Positions 34,702-46,313 of a stretch of 64,000 nucleotides of DNA are shown in pieces. The translations under genes were made by a program, and so were the position numbers. This DNA comes from Oehlia diaphana (Eukaryota > Glomeromycota > Glomeromycetes > Glomerales > Glomeraceae), in assembly GCA_003833135.1 (NCBI GenBank), contig QZLH01000101.1, forward strand, positions 83,420 to 147,419, written 5' to 3'. Position 1 is the first letter of the stretch, and every line of letters begins with the position of its first letter. The notes beneath the pieces were generated by a model. It made no database searches. It was not told where the DNA came from and worked only from the letters and a program-made list of their open reading frames with translations.

Positions 34702-36971
34702 ATGAAATATCATAATTCAACTCAGGGTAACAATTCAACACCTGCCGCCGATTTTATTAAGTTTGTGAATAATTCTCCATCGCCATTTCATGCAGTTGAA
34801 GAGGCAAGAAAACTTTTAAATGATGCAGAATATAAGGAACTTAAAGAATGTGATAATTGGAAAACATTAGAGAAGAATGGAAAATACTATTTTACTAGAA
34901 ATAGAAGTACTATTGTTGCTTTTGCTATAGGTGGTAAATATGAACCTGGAAATGGATTTTCTATGGCTGGGGCTCATACCGATTCCCCTTGTTTAAAGGT
35001 AAATTAATTCACAATAGAAATAAAATTTTATCTTTTTTTTTATTTAATTAAACTTTCATTTAGGTTAAACCTATTTCTAAAAAAGTAAAAGAAGGATATT
35101 TACAAGTAGGGGTTGAACCTTATGGAGGTGGTCTTTGGTAAGAATAAGAAGTTAATTTAAATTTATTTTAGAATTTTATAAGTTTGATTTTTTTTTCTTT
35201 TAATTAGGCATACTTGGTTTGATCGTGATCTAAGCGTTGCGGGGAGAGTGATGGTCGAGACAGAAAAAAACAAGTTTGAACATAAGTTAGTAAAGGTCAA
35301 AAGGTAATCTTTTTTAAAAATTATGTATGTGTATTTGTATCTCAACTTATTCTAAATGAAATATAGGCCAATTCTTCGTATTCCTACATTAGCTATTCAT
35401 TTGGATAGAGATGTACGTGAAGGATTTAAATTCAATAATGAAGTTCATTTAACTCCATTAATCGCAACCGTTTCAAATAAGTGAGTTATTAAATTTAGTC
35501 TATATATGTATGAATTCAATTTATTTGATAAATATTTCTTCAAAAAGATTGGCAAAAAATAATGAAAATGAAGAGAAGAAGCATCATCCTGTACTGCTCG
35601 ATATTCTTGTTCAAGAACTTGGATGCAAAGGTAATATATCTTTAAACGAAAGTAAATAAATTATATATATTATTAATTTTCCAATTCTACACAATTTGTA
35701 GGAGTAAATGAGGTCCATGATTTTGAATTGTGTCTTTATGACACACAACCTTCAACTATTGGGGGCGCTAACGACGAATTCATTTTCTCTGCCCGTTTAG
35801 ATAATTTGATGATGTCGTACGCATTATTGATTGTAAGTTATTATATGGATTCGGTATATTATTAATATATACTAAACCAGAAAAAAATATTTTATTTTAT
35901 AGGGATTGATTAATAGCACAAAAAATACTTCTGATTCTTTATGTGATGATCCAAATATTCGTTTAATTACTTTATTTGATAACGAAGAAATTGGAAGTAC
36001 AACTGCTCATGGAGCTAATTCTCTTCTTTTAGAAACAACCTTGAGACGTATATGTAGCGCTTTTGCTAAATCTAGTAATAATGTTCGTATTTATTCAAAA
36101 ATCTTATTTTTTTCTATTATAAACATAAACTAAATTTCCACATTACAACTTTAATAGACTATATTTGAAGAAACAATTCATAAGAGTTTTATGATTAGTG
36201 CTGACATGGCTCATGGTACAATATATTGTTGAATGTGTTTTATTAGATTATCTTACTAAGCTTATTAATATTTTTCTTTTCTTCCTTATAGCGGTTCATC
36301 CAAACTATTGGTATGATAAGATAAATATTTAAAATACTTATTTTGTATTAATTATTTCCATAAATTATATAAATTATTTAGTGAGAAACATGAAGAGAAT
36401 CATCGTCCACAGATGAACCAGGGAGTAGTTATTAAGACTAATGCTAATCAGGCGAGTGATTTAATACAATATCACGTCTTTTGTGGCTTCTCATATAAAT
36501 GTGTTTATATCTTCCTTTGTTTAATATTAGAGATATGCAACTACATCTGTAACTTCTTTGATATTAAAGCAAGTCGCAAAAAAATACAATGTACCATTAC
36601 AAGATTTTGTTGTTAGGAATGATTCTCCATGTGGTTCAACTATTGGTCCTATGGTTAGTGCCAATCTTGGGTTGAGGACATTGGGTATGTAAATCAATAA
36701 ATGAGGATTTTATTGTTCAGCTAAAAAATAATTCAATTCATTTTTTTATTAAATAGATATCGGAAATCCTCAATTGAGTATGCATTCCATTAGAGAAACT
36801 GCTGGAACGAATGACGTTGATCATGCTATCAAGTTAATCAAAGTAATAATCATCATTTAAAATAATTGTTTTAGTTTCAATTTCAAATTAATTAATTTAA
36901 TTTACGCTTTTATAATATAGGCATTTTTTGAAGATTTTGCAGAGATTGATCGGAATATTACTGTTGATTAA
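34702..36971 (+). CDS. APE4: M18 aspartyl aminopeptidase (470 aa)
   Basis: Thirteen exons: 34702-34998, 35064-35137, 35208-35303, 35367-35480, 35548-35630, 35702-35832, 35903-36082, 36158-36215, 36292-36310 (19 bp), 36382-36451, 36531-36684, 36757-36842, 36921-36971; 1413 bases, in frame throughout. Length equals DNPEP/Ape4. Start at 34702 puts [17 protein letters not shown] at residues 16-32, the usual N-terminal block. Zinc-ligand and catalytic blocks are intact: AGAHTDSP (His92, Asp94), [47 protein letters not shown], and [15 protein letters not shown] near the end. The enzyme removes N-terminal Asp/Glu from peptides as a large oligomer in the cytosol or vacuole. Two introns are odd: exon 7 ends at a GTTCGT donor, and exon 10 at CAG/GCGAGT, a GC-AG intron. 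Both are required by the conserved protein. The 3' end faces the membrane-protein gene's 3' end. Confidence 0.92.
36452..36530 (+). other. GC-AG intron in aminopeptidase gene
   Basis: The donor is CAG/GCGAGT and the acceptor TTAATATTAG. Splicing here joins NANQ to [10 protein letters not shown], the order expected in M18 enzymes; no GT donor nearby does so in frame. Confidence 0.8.
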
Positions 36972-37408
36972 TATAAATTAGATGTGAATCATTTAATTTT
37001 CTTCACTTTATTCTCTCGAAAATTTTTCATTCTTATTTTTTGTCTTCATATTTGTCTCATAATCAACAGTTAACATTATCAACCGATTTTTGAATCAATC
37101 CATCAAATATATGAAAATTCATATGAAATAAATATTTATTAGTCAAAAATAATTTAACGTGTAAAGATAAAGAAAAATTGATCAAAGAAAAGAAATATTG
37201 TATATATTATATCCGGTATTAAAGTTATATACAAAAAAAAGAAGTTAAATTAATGTTTAATTAAACTATCGCAAGTTTTTTTATAAAAGAAATTTTAACT
37301 ATTTGTTTAACCACAGATTACTAAATATTATTATTATAAGGAATCATCCTCTGTTCTATTGACTATATGTTCCCTGTCAGTATTTGATATCATATTATTT
37401 GGAATCGA
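36972..37408. other. Convergent 3' intergenic region
   Basis: It lies between the stop codons of the aminopeptidase (plus) and membrane-protein (minus) genes. AT-rich, with AAATAAATATT near 37126. No gene seen. Confidence 0.5.
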
Positions 37409-40400
37409 TCATTTATCATTTTTTTCTTTTTCTTCTTCTACAATTTGCTGTTTAACTTCTTCATCTCCTTCTGTTCCTTCACCTTGAATAATAGTTTGAG
37501 TTTCAGAGCCTCCATCTTTATGAATGATACGTTGAGAATCTTTCAAGCCTCCGCGTTGAGAACTTGTTGTTGTCATGCCTCCGTGTTGAGAAGTTGATGC
37601 GCCTCCGTGTTGAGGACTTATCGTTATTTTTTCGTGTGGAGTTTCTCTTGTTGTTTTTGATAATTCTCCTATTACATGTCCTGAACTATCAACTATAATA
37701 GTAGTAGCAGTATGTTTTTTACGAAATAATTTGGATAATCTACCAAGTCCGAGCTTATCAAGCAATGAACCTGGTTTACTAATTATATTCTTCCACCAAC
37801 TCGAACGGGATGAACTGGGCGATTCTCTTAATAAATCATCACTTGAAACTCTACTTAACTTAAGTCTCCTCTCCCTCCTTCTCCTGATACACCATACACA
37901 TAATCTCCATATAATTACATAAACTATTAAAATTATTAATGAAACTAAGGCAAAAAAGGGAACAATTCCGTAATCTAAAGCCATTATATAATATAAAACC
38001 TACATTATATATTAAGCATAATATTATATAATTTATATAATTATGCATTTTAATAGAAGAAAAAAAATAAGTATTTAAACACTTACAAGAACCGCTAATT
38101 GGGGTAAATCTTTTAAGAAAAATCCAACATATTCGATATCATCAATCTGCTTATTTGCTCTTTCTGATAAAGGAGCATTAAGTGATTCTTCCATTTTTGA
38201 ACTCAATACCGTTATTGCATCTAAATCTACACCTGATAAAAATGTAAAAAAGTATGTGATCATCCTATGTTCTTCTAACCAATCATGAAACGCAGTATTT
38301 ATTTTCGATTCTCGACTTATTATAAATAACCCCAAACTTAATTTTATAACAAATGGAAGAATTAAAAGTAATACACTAATTAAAAATACAAAAAAAAATT
38401 AGTGGTTTCGTATATCATTAATACAATGCGAAAAAATGATATAAAATTACCTTGCTAAAGCAAGTCTTTCTACATCTTTGGCATCTTCATAAGTATGAAT
38501 AGTGTAGAATACGAACGCAATAAGTGCGAGAATAAATTTTAAAACGACACCAATATTTGCCTATAACATAAAAATTTTAATATATTATAAAAATTAATAA
38601 ATATCTAATATAATTAATATTTTTTTTACCTGTCTATTTAAGCAGTAGATCATTGAGATTAATAAAAACACAACAATGAGGTAGACGGCAAATAGAATGA
38701 TCTGAGTTCTATTATCTCGGAATATGTCACCTATAATGTTTCTATAATTTTTTAAAATGATTTCAAAATGTAAAAATACGAATAAATAAATCAACCTACG
38801 TTTTCTAACAAATCCATAACTATTATCTAAATTTTTAGTATGTTCCAATTTAGATACTAAAGTTAATCCACCATGGCTTATCAAAGCTTGCAAATCATTC
38901 ATTATGCCTTCAGGACTTTCACCAATTGCAGTAATATTAGTAGTATTGTTATTAATCGGCCCAATTTTATATGCTAACAATATCCTCTTTTCTTTTGTTT
39001 TTTGATCTATTTGGTACCGATTTAATGGTACTATACGATTTTCTTCAATTGGAACTATAAATGCTAATTCTTTGCCTAAATTATTCATAAAATTAAGCTT
39101 TCCTTTCTCATCAAGGGAATTGAATTTTTCTGTGCCCTCTGGAGATAATCGAACGAACCCTACCACTGATCCTAAAATAAAAAAAAAGTTTTTATATTTA
39201 CCTTTATTTACAAAGAAAATATACACGTAATAATGGCAAACTTACCTCCTACTATGATAGGACCAATTGTCCTATTCCCTAAATTAGGAATGCAAGATAT
39301 GTTAATTAATAAAGAAATATAATGAATAGTTTTAATTCATAGACATACCAGTTGTGGTATTCCAAACGTTGTCTTGAATTCCTAATATAGGTTCACCATT
39401 ATTCATAAGCCTTACTGCATCATTTTCGACTATAATATGATAACTCGAATTAGGTTTATTAAAAGTACTGTCAAATGCACCAATTGTAAGAGTTTTATTA
39501 TCACTGCTCAGTTTCGTAAATCCTGCGGAAGCAGGATATGTTTGACGTAATAAATGAAAGCCTGTTGCACTAAAATATTGATAAATCGAAATATTTTGTG
39601 AAGAAATAGCAATAGGTTCAGAGTAAGTAATATTTAGTTTGGTTGCCCTTAGTGGAATTGTACCGTTAAGAGAAGGATAGGTTGAAATAATTAAAGGATT
39701 AAAATATCCAACATCTAATTAAGAGAAAAAAATTTTTAAGTATTCTCTTTTTAAAAGAAGGTATAATTATAATAAGAACATTTACCGCCTTCGATCAAAG
39801 ATTTAGGGAATTCAGATGTCATGACTGTAAAGTTGTTATTATCGTATTTTGTTACTGCTACGATTGTATCATTAAAAAGGATATCAAAGGCTTGACCTCT
39901 TGCTGTAGTACTGATTGGTTGTGGTAAAGGCCTGGAATTTAAAGGTATGAAATTTAATTTAAGAACGCGAATTTATAACAAAATACTGATTTACTGCTGC
40001 GCTTACCAATTTCCTTGGATATATCCTGTTGCGTTAAGAACATATCCGTATACTGATTGCTTATCTCTTTCATTATAACGCACAGAAAATAAATACCTGA
40101 AAAAGAAAAATGATTGAGAAAGATTGATTTCTATGCTACAAAGAATTATATATAATTTACCCTCCAGAGGCTAATGACTTAAGATTCAATTCAGGTGTTC
40201 CCGTAACCCCCAATGCGGGCACTTCTTTAACCATTGCAGTAGCTCTGTAAAAATTAAAATGATTTTATTTGATTTGTATTATAAAGAAATGAATCACGTG
40301 CACGAAGAATATTTACCCATTAGATCTAAACTTAATTCTTACTCCAAATAAAATTCCAAAAGATTCTCTTACAGAAAGATAAAATAAACAAGAATTTCCG

Positions 40401-41505
40401 TGACCTTTATAATCTATTCCACAAGTTACTGCTGCAACATTTAGATTTTGTACAGGACTTTGATAAATAACATTTGGTACTGGTTCTTTAATGTTATTTG
40501 CATTTATAAAGTATGCATCAATACGTAAATTAATATTTGCTAGATCGAATGAAGCTACATCCGGATGATCATATGATCTTGCTAAAATTAAATAAAATCC
40601 ATTCGTAAATTGTGAAAATCCAAAAAATTTAACATATTTTGCTTTTTCTCCTTTAATTACTCCTTTGCGTAAAAGTCGAATTGATTGTTTACTTTGGATT
40701 GTACTATTATTAAAAAAAAATCCGATAAAAAAAATTTTTTTTTTTTAATCTATTAGAGGGGGAAAAAAAGGTTTTTATCTTACAAAAAAAAAATAATGAA
40801 ATAACTTACGGAAGAGCATAATGACTCCAAATAATATCATTCGTGTTCTGTTTTCTTACGTACAAGAATCCATTATTTTTATTACCTTTGGAATAATACA
40901 AAGGACCTGGCGGAAAAACTATCCCATTTAAATTAATGGTAGCTTTATCTATGAATGAATTACTAATAATTCCGCAAAAATATATATATAAATTTATTTA
41001 ATTATAAAAAGAAAAAAAAAAGGTTTAAATGATATGTGTATAATATAAATTTACCGGTTTACCTCAAAATTTTACCGTTCCAATTAATTAAAAGACCATA
41101 AACAGACGCATCTATACCACTTGAATTAAGATAAGTAACATAAATAAAATTTGGTTCAAAAGGCCAAACTTTAATATTAGGTTGATATATGATATCATTT
41201 ATCACTTTACAATAATTAAATCTAGGAATTTGTTTCGCTGGTATATTCAAAGAATTAACCGTTCCATTTGGATAAATTAAACGAAAATATAATTCGGGTT
41301 TATAACAATTTGCGATATTTCCACTTATCATATGTAATAATACAGTTCCATCATTATATGATTTTGTATCATGAATTTGATACATAGGTGAAGATTCAAG
41401 AAATTCATGAGTTTCATATCCATTTGATAATGTGAAAAAATAAATTAAAAGTGTTAAAAGTGTTAAAAAAAATATCGACCGTGTCCTCCATTGTGCAAAA
41501 TTCAT
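37409..41505 (-). CDS. Secretory-pathway multi-pass membrane protein (1054 aa), unknown function
   Basis: Thirteen exons: 41505-41063, 40962-40810, 40703-40317, 40244-40161, 40096-40007, 39931-39786, 39714-39349, 39278-39246 (33 bp), 39171-38800, 38730-38630, 38560-38451, 38375-38087, 37999-37409; 3165 bases. The exon 9/10 join has an equally framed alternative (donor GTTGAT, acceptor at 38742). A signal peptide (RSIFFLTLLTLLIYFFTLS, about residues 9-27) leads into a large predicted lumenal or external part with many N-glycosylation sequons. Residues about 435-555 (PLRATKLNITYSEPIAISSQ) look like a bacterial-type Ig-like/SbsA fold. Four hydrophobic helices lie at about 698-720, 726-745, 762-783 and 866-890. 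Between the last two is DLDAITVLSSKMEESLNAPL and FFLKDLPQLAVLV. The cytosolic tail carries imperfect QHGG/QRGG repeats and an acidic end. I know of no assigned function; a surface sensor is only a guess. Confidence 0.8.
37540..37625 (-). repeat. QHGG/QRGG repeat in membrane-protein tail
   Basis: Three imperfect copies of a roughly 12-15-residue unit, SPQHGGAST, SQHGGMTTT and SQRGGLKDS, visible as repeated CTCCGYGTTGAGAA in the plus strand at about 37549, 37579 and 37603. A small coding minisatellite. Confidence 0.65.
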
Positions 41506-42365
41506 GATGAATATTATGCAAATGGAAATTTTGATTTTTTTTTTGTTTAAAAGAAAAACAAAAAAAAAGATTAAAAACAAAATATTTATTAAATACTTAC
41601 AAACTATATATAATTGCACATTTTATTTCTTAAATTCGAGAGAATTTTCGTATTAACGTGTAAATAAGCGATTGCTTTTCTCATATTTTCATTTATTTAT
41701 TTAACATAATCCAGTTACTTGCTTGTTTAATTTGAAGTTAAGTGACTATATGATCAATGTAAGGGGCCAATATTCCGTTAATTTTATCTTAATACATAAA
41801 TAATATGTTGGTCGAAACCATTTGATACTTTTCTAAAGCCTCACGATAACAAGTCTTGCGCCTCATAATCATTTAAAACACTAAAAAAGGTCATATTAAT
41901 TATAATTATCAGAAGTTGTCACAAATATCTAGTTTTTTAAATGGCTGAGACATATAAGCCTCAGTGAGGCTTTTGGTGACAACAAACTGGTAGGTATATA
42001 CATATTTATATATTATTGGATAGAAATAGGAATTATTAAAAGAATGACACGATTCAGTGTATTGAATAGTAACATGTTTTTAATTAATTTGTGAAAAAAA
42101 AAGGATGGCTTATCCAACTATGCCGCACTTAATTTACCACTTATATGGCTGAACGCTTCAAAAAATTTGAATATTTTTTAATGGTCGATTGGGTCGATTG
42201 AATATGTTTGTATTAAAGTAAATTAATTAATAATCGATGTCCAATTAATCCTAATTTTGCAATTTATAAATACAAACTGCGCATATGTTAATAGCAATCG
42301 CGATTTTATTTAATTTATAAAATCGGTGAAAATGTAATTTCTTTAAAATTTGTTATTTACTTCAA

Positions 42366-42483
42366 ATCACCGGGGGCCGATCATCACCGTTGGCCAGAAT
42401 TATCAATTTTTACCGGCACTATATTTTTTAATGCTGGTCGTTCGTCATAATTTCAGCCACCGGTGATCATCACCCCCGGTGAT
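42366..42483. mobile_element. GC-rich palindromic MITE-like element, 118 bp
   Basis: The left end ATCACCGGGGGCCGATCATC and the reverse complement of the right end, ATCACCGGGGGTGATGATCA, are near-identical. The interior has a second weaker inverted match (CACCG/CGGTG). No target duplication recognised. It is the most GC-rich stretch of the intergenic region. Confidence 0.6.
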
Positions 42484-42606
42484 AGTTAGAAAAATTCTTT
42501 CTTTAAAATAATAATCGTTTAAAGAAAGTTTAGAAAATTTCTTGAAGTATATAAATTTAATGAGGAAACCTGAAAAGAAACTCTCTCAAATTAAAATCAT
42601 GAATTA

Positions 42607-42774
42607 GGGATTGGAATCGATTATCGAAGATTTTTTTCAACCTGACGTTAAATCAGTTTCTGATTTTAGCAAAATGATCGGCGCTTAGGGCAAAAAATCT
42701 ACATGTAAAAATTGTTGAGGATCGATAACTTAAGAATCGATTTTAATTATTTAGTTATAATCGATTCCAATCTC
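42607..42774. mobile_element. MITE with ATCGATT arms, TA target site
   Basis: GATTGGAATCGATTAT (42609-42624) is exactly inverted as ATAATCGATTCCAATC (42757-42772), and TA flanks both ends (42605-42606, 42775-42776). 168 bp, non-coding, with ATCGAT words in the interior. Tc1/mariner-type size and target site. Confidence 0.7.
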
Positions 42775-43081
42775 TAGGACTCACAGACAGACAGACATGA
42801 ATGAATTTTGAGAGTTATTAGTACAATTTTTTTTTAAGATAAATAAATAAAAGATGAATAATGATAAAAATCATGCTTGATATCGGATATTAGTTATGAT
42901 AATTCGCGGTCATGACCACCTCAAGGATAGTGATCGTTATTTACCTCAAATTTTTATCTTATTTGTATTAGACCATAATAAAAATTGTTTCATAATGGTA
43001 ATTTTATTTACTCTTAACTAAAGTGTAAACAGAACAACTTATAATTGTATTTTAAAAAATATACTATGATGCTAAGTAAAT

Positions 43082-46000
43082 TTATCGAATAAAAAGAATG
43101 CTGTAACTAAGGACAACTAAACTAACCCAAATCAGAAATTTCCTTAAATTATTATATCTTTCGGTCCATACCGATCCTTCCTTTCTTTTCACAAACCAAT
43201 CAAACCTTTTCCCAATATATCCCCATTCGTTTCTTTCGATCATTCCCATCAATCTACCGAATTCACTCATTGTACGAATAAGTGAAGATTCGACCATGGC
43301 TAAGATATAACGATAGCCACCAACTGTGGATGTATGCTTGTAAGGTTGTTCAGTTAAGTGTAAATACATATCAGCAATAATGCTTGAGACAATTACAAGT
43401 GGAATGGATAGAAATGTCAAAATTGTAAAGGTATTAATAATTGGTGTGTTATAAAATACAGCAAAGAATAAAGAAATTATCATAGAAACAAGAAAGAGTA
43501 ATATTGTTCCAAATAACAATTCTATGCTGTTTGGTACAATGTCATTGTACGTTAATTCTGGATACATTTTAACCAAGGCACCATCTCCTGTCGCCCATTT
43601 ATAAAATCTCCAGTAATCTCTATTGCCATTATTCCACCAAGGATGAGTTGCCATAACATTTGGTGCTGCTTGAAATCCTTTTCCATTTTTTGCGTTTTTA
43701 ATAAAAAAATTTCTTTGTTTCAAACAAAAATCAATGTCTTCTCCTCCACCAGTCTTAGGAAATATTGGATCATAAAGTATGTTCTCATTAAATCGTCTAA
43801 TGAGTAAATTGGCAGTTACTCCCCAAGGTACATCGTCATCCCAGATTTCTGAAATTCCCCAAAAAAATGTGAGTCCTGATAAAGCCAATGCACTTGTATA
43901 AATGCTTCCATCTGCTGGTGGGAATTTTGTGTTCCCAATAAACCCACATGCATTAGGATGCTTTTTGATAATTTTTTCACATTCAAACAGGATATTTTTT
44001 TCCGGAACTACATCATCATCAAAAAATAGAACATAATCAGCACTGGATTCGCGTAATCCACGATTTCGTGACAAACTTGCTCCCAAGTTTGTTTTGTTTA
44101 CTCGAATTCTAATGAATGGATCTTTTTCATATAATTTTTTTAAAGTAATAATATTTGATGAATTCGGATCATCTACTATTATAATGGTCGTTGTAGACAT
44201 TGTAACAGGTTTTTTTAGGTTAATCATTGGATCAAGATATTTTAAATTAACTCTATAACTTGGTACAATAACATCAAGTGTGAGCAATTTTGGTATAGGA
44301 TTTTTACAATTTTTTTTCAACCATTCTTCAACTCTATTAACTGAGTTATTTAAGATATCAAAGTTCCAATTTGGATGATGGGTCCTTTCATATCTTGGAT
44401 CTAAACTTCCACCTACAACATTTTGAATTTCAACATCTTTTAACATCATCGAACATCCCCATCGTCTATAAGTTTGAAACAGGTAGGGATCTCCATCTTG
44501 GTTTTTAAATGTTTTTCGTGGCAGAACATCTCCATTAAATATATCCAAATGTACACGACCAATTACGGGAAACGTTGGAAAACCATGAAATGATGTATCA
44601 GTAAAAGTGACACATCCGAAACCACGCGGAACTTTTTTTTGAATTGAAATTTTACGATAAGCTTCATGGAATTTATTCATCCATCCATTAGTTTCGATAA
44701 TTACGTCATCACCGAATAAAACAAAATAATCACAATTATCGTCATATGCCTTACGAGCCAATTCTATCCAGATTTCACATATAGAACCGGGAGGAAAATC
44801 GAATTCCATTGTATGAATATCCGTAAATCCATGTTCATTAAGTATTCTTTCTGCGGGATTATTTTTTATCGGATGAAAAAGAGAATCATCATTATCTATT
44901 CCGACATAAATTTTAATTTGGTATCTTGTTTCACCAAATCTATCTTGAATATCTTCTTGGGAAGTCTCATAAAGACTTTTTGCAAAGTTTGAAAGATTTT
45001 CGAGGCAATCCTCAGGTTTAGTTAGCCCTCGAGAAGTTATTGGTAAAAGAACACCAAAGGTTATAGTTTCATTGTTATAATTTAATACGTCTACTTTACT
45101 TTCAAGATAGGTCCTTACTAATTCGTTCCATGAATCATCTTTATATTGATGACGTTGTTTCTCGAGTTCTTGTTGGATCCACAAAGACGTTTTTTTCATA
45201 CCTTCACGAGTAGTATGTTTTGGATACCAACCAAGATATTTGCTGACCAACGTATTATCAGAATTTCTATTATTTACACCAGTAGGTTTACTTTCATCAA
45301 ATTTCAAAGTTACTTCATCACGGGTAACGCCAACCGTTTCAAACGCGACATAAGCTAGTTCATCAATTCTAATTGATTCATCTGAACCAATATTTAATGT
45401 TAAATCAAGATTACTTTCCATAAATTTAATAATAGCATCAACACAATCTGCTATATACAAAAAACTACGTCTTTGTTTTCCGTTACCCCAAATTTCAATT
45501 ACATTTTCTTTTGTATATTTACTAGCACAAATAGCTTTTCTTAATAAAGCGGCCGGAGCTTTTTCTCTTCCATCATACCATGTACCACCTTCTCCATAAA
45601 CATTATGAAATCTTGCAATTTTGAATTGAGGGAATTTTGAAGTAGTTTTATTTTCTGATGAAGTGGAGAGTTCTTTTAAACTTGATATAAATATTTCAGT
45701 ATTCAATTTTTCTGCACCATAGGATTCTTGCGGTTTCGTATCTTTACTATTACAATTCCAAGTACTATCATCTTCTTTTAATTTTATATCCTCATTTAAA
45801 TTAATTTGTTTATTATAAGGATATACACAAGCAGATGATGCATAAAAGAATTTTTCAATATTAGATTGCATTGAAACTTGAAGAATATTTAAAGACATTA
45901 TATGATTTTCTTGATATATAACGAAATTATTTTTTGAATTAATAACACCGACACCTCCCATATTTGCTGCAAAATGAAATACCCATTTTACATCATTTTT

Positions 46001-46313
46001 ATTAAATAATTTACGACAAGTTTCAATAGAACGAATATCTCCTTCAATAAATTCTGAACAGAATTCAGAAGTATCTTTATAAAGACGAAATGTTGGATCA
46101 TCATGTAAGTCGATTACGCGTACGTAATGTCCTTGATCATGTAAACGTTTTGCTACATGACTTCCCTATAAATGATTAAATTTTCAAATATAAAAAAAAT
46201 ATAAAAAATGTATAGATTAAATTGATTTATTTATATTAAAGAAAGTGAGTAATATAACATACTATAAAGCCATTTCCACCAGTTATTAAAACAACGCGTT
46301 TTTCAGAAACCAT
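43082..46313 (-). CDS. GDP-mannose 3,5-epimerase-like / double glycosyltransferase fusion (1044 aa)
   Basis: Two exons, 46313-46263 and 46165-43082, with one 97-bp intron (donor GTATGT, acceptor TTTATAG) cutting the NAD-binding loop: TGGNGFI/GSHVAKRL. Residues 1-350 are an extended SDR closely resembling plant GDP-mannose 3,5-epimerase: FHFAANMGGVGVINS, FFYASSACVYP (Cys130), YGAEK (Tyr166, Lys170), RFHNVYG, DGREKAPAALLRKA (Lys219), NRNSDNTL. All four known catalytic positions of that enzyme are present. Residues about 383-630 look like a GT-A-type glycosyltransferase (FGVLLPITSRG, GIDNDDSLF, YFVLFGDDVII). Residues about 645-870 are a GT2-type domain (VIVPSY, FFDDDVVP, GGGEDIDFC, HPWWNNGNRDYW). 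Hydrophobic helices lie at about 900-921, 926-948 and 1025-1042. It may make GDP-L-galactose or GDP-L-gulose and pass it to the attached transferases at a membrane; that coupling is inference. Substrate and product are unknown. Confidence 0.88.

Larger units (their letters stand above)
41506..43081. other. Intergenic DNA with two MITE-like elements
   Basis: Upstream of the membrane-protein gene and downstream of the fusion gene, both on the minus strand. The two inverted-repeat elements are listed separately. No coding frame. Confidence 0.55.

Noticed and set aside
37731..37922. 63-codon plus-strand frame
   Set aside because: Antisense shadow of the last exon of the membrane-protein gene.
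45146..45358. 70-codon plus-strand frame
   Set aside because: Antisense shadow of the epimerase domain.
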